A stretch of DNA of 8,317 bases from NCBI GenBank assembly GCA_903904275.1, contig CAIVBX010000077.1:1-8317 (forward strand), in the 5' to 3' direction. Of this stretch, positions 7,969-8,317 are shown one piece after another. The position numbers were made by a program, and so were the translations under genes. The notes beneath the pieces were generated by a model. The model worked only from the letters and a program-made list of their open reading frames with translations, was not told the origin of the DNA and did not search any database. The stretch is from an uncultured Pseudomonadota bacterium (GTDB taxonomy: Bacteria; Pseudomonadota; Gammaproteobacteria; Methylococcales; Methylomonadaceae). Numbering within the stretch: position 1 is the first letter of the stretch; each line of letters begins with the position of its first letter.

Positions 7969-7982
7969 GTTGGATTTGTTTC

Positions 7983-8011
7983 AATATAGATTTCAAATAA
8001 GTTTGAGTCAA
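7983..8011 (-). promoter_or_regulatory. predicted sigma70-type promoter for the rsmH-ftsL-ftsI-mur operon
   Basis: On the minus strand a -35 element TTGACT (8011-8006, five of six matches to TTGACA) is separated by exactly 17 bp from a -10 element TATATT (7988-7983, four of six matches to TATAAT). The expected transcription start is near 7976, giving a leader of about 57 nt before the rsmH ATG. It is the best promoter I see in the roughly 200-bp rnpB-rsmH gap. Since all downstream genes abut or overlap, it probably drives the whole cluster, perhaps together with readthrough from rnpB. The remainder of the gap towards rnpB (8023-8123) is AT-rich, with no ORF and no clear site. Confidence 0.65.
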
Positions 8012-8022
8012 GTTTGAAATCT
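7988..8022. repeat. inverted repeat with nested direct repeats over the dcw promoter (candidate operator)
   Basis: AGATTTCAAA (7988-7997) and TTTGAAATCT (8013-8022) are perfect 10-bp inverted arms separated by 15 bp. The left arm touches the -10 element, the right arm lies just upstream of the -35, and the -35 itself sits within the spacer. Nested in this is a direct repeat, AAGTTTGA at 7999-8006 and 8010-8017, with an 11-bp period, close to one helical turn. No T tract follows, so a terminator is unlikely. The layout resembles a repressor operator, but no regulator gene is visible in the window and AT-rich sequence yields some such symmetry by chance. Confidence 0.5.
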
Positions 8023-8123
8023 TGCTTTATTGCCAATGAGTTAAACAAATTTTTGACGATGAAAATAAATGCTATTTTGTATCAAAATGTTATTTAATTT
8101 TAATTAGGAATTACTTTAAGTTT

Positions 8124-8317
8124 AGGTGAAAGAGTTAGCCTATAAGCTGGATTTTGTCGAGAACAGTCATTCATCTACGCGACAAATCACTTTGCCGCTT
8201 TAGCAATCTACCCGAAAGCTGTCAGGGCGGACAAATGCTTTCCTATTTGATCTTGCTCCGAGTGGGGTTTTCACTGCCACACCTGTTACCAGTTGCGCGG
8301 TGCGCTCTTACCGCACC
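8124..8317 (-). ncRNA. rnpB: RNase P RNA, 3' half (5' part beyond window)
   Basis: Catalytic RNA of RNase P, which removes the 5' leader of tRNA precursors. The minus strand from the right edge starts with the P12 hairpin GGTGCGGTAAGAGCGCACC (8317-8299), apparently identical to that of E. coli. CTGGTAACAG, CCCCACTCGGAGCAAGATCA and AAATAGG follow in the order of the E. coli specificity domain and P15 region. The GGGTAG at 8213-8208 carries the GGU that pairs with the tRNA CCA end. P18 is a stem closed by a GTGA (GNRA-type) tetraloop (8198-8179), followed by TAGATGAATGACTG and then CAGCTTATAGG near the 3' end. The mature 3' end is placed near 8124 by comparison with E. coli ...TTTCACCT. The fold is type A. 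About 194 nt are present, roughly half of a normal 350-400 nt RNA; its promoter and 5' half are outside the window. Confidence 0.95.

Noticed and set aside
8053..8081. Possible plus-strand promoter (TTGACG) that would read antisense into rnpB
   Set aside because: At 16-18 bp spacing the -10 position reads TTTTGT, TTTGTA or TTGTAT, too far from consensus to support a call.
8074..8088. Small inverted repeat ATTTTG-TAT-CAAAAT in the rnpB trailer
   Set aside because: It has 6-bp, mostly A/T arms in very AT-rich DNA with no T tract or promoter at a meaningful distance, so it is likely chance.
1..8317. Mobile elements, CRISPR arrays, tRNA genes, phage or defence genes
   Set aside because: The window is filled by the operon and rnpB. 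I saw no transposase, no spaced repeats and no tRNA. The genes show no visible break in base composition that would suggest insertion.

Overview
The window is the first half of a division and cell wall (dcw) cluster. It is read entirely from the minus strand, so the genes run from high to low coordinates. Upstream of it, at the right edge, lies the 3' half of the RNase P RNA gene (rnpB) on the same strand. The proteins look gammaproteobacterial: MraY is 360 residues long and very close to the E. coli protein as I recall it, MurE has the DNPR motif of meso-diaminopimelate-adding enzymes, and the RNase P RNA is the ancestral A type with a P12 hairpin that appears identical to E. coli's. The DNA is visibly AT-rich, so this is a low-GC member. 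I cannot name a genus. rnpB next to the dcw start is also known in Pseudomonas, but there mraZ lies between them.

Layout in transcription order: rnpB 3' part (8317-8124); an AT-rich intergenic region of about 200 bp (8123-7920) with a good sigma70-type promoter, a dyad repeat over that promoter, a terminator-like hairpin and a palindrome at the rsmH ribosome binding site; then rsmH (7919-6993), ftsL (6987-6721), ftsI (6721-4997), murE (4997-3543), murF (3546-2179), mraY (2179-1097) and murD (1093 to beyond the left edge). From rsmH to murD the genes overlap by 1 to 4 nt or are 3 to 5 nt apart, so they almost certainly form one translationally coupled operon. I found no gene on the plus strand.

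MurD, MurE and MurF add D-Glu, meso-DAP and D-Ala-D-Ala to the UDP-MurNAc peptide. MraY then moves the product onto undecaprenyl phosphate as lipid I. FtsI cross-links septal peptidoglycan, and FtsL helps to activate the FtsW-FtsI synthase. RsmH methylates 16S rRNA and is a conserved passenger at the head of the cluster.

The coding part is ordinary, with no mobile element, CRISPR array, defence system or novel gene. What deserves a second look is the rnpB-rsmH junction: mraZ, the usual first gene and regulator of the cluster, is missing, and the space holds an unusually structured promoter and leader.
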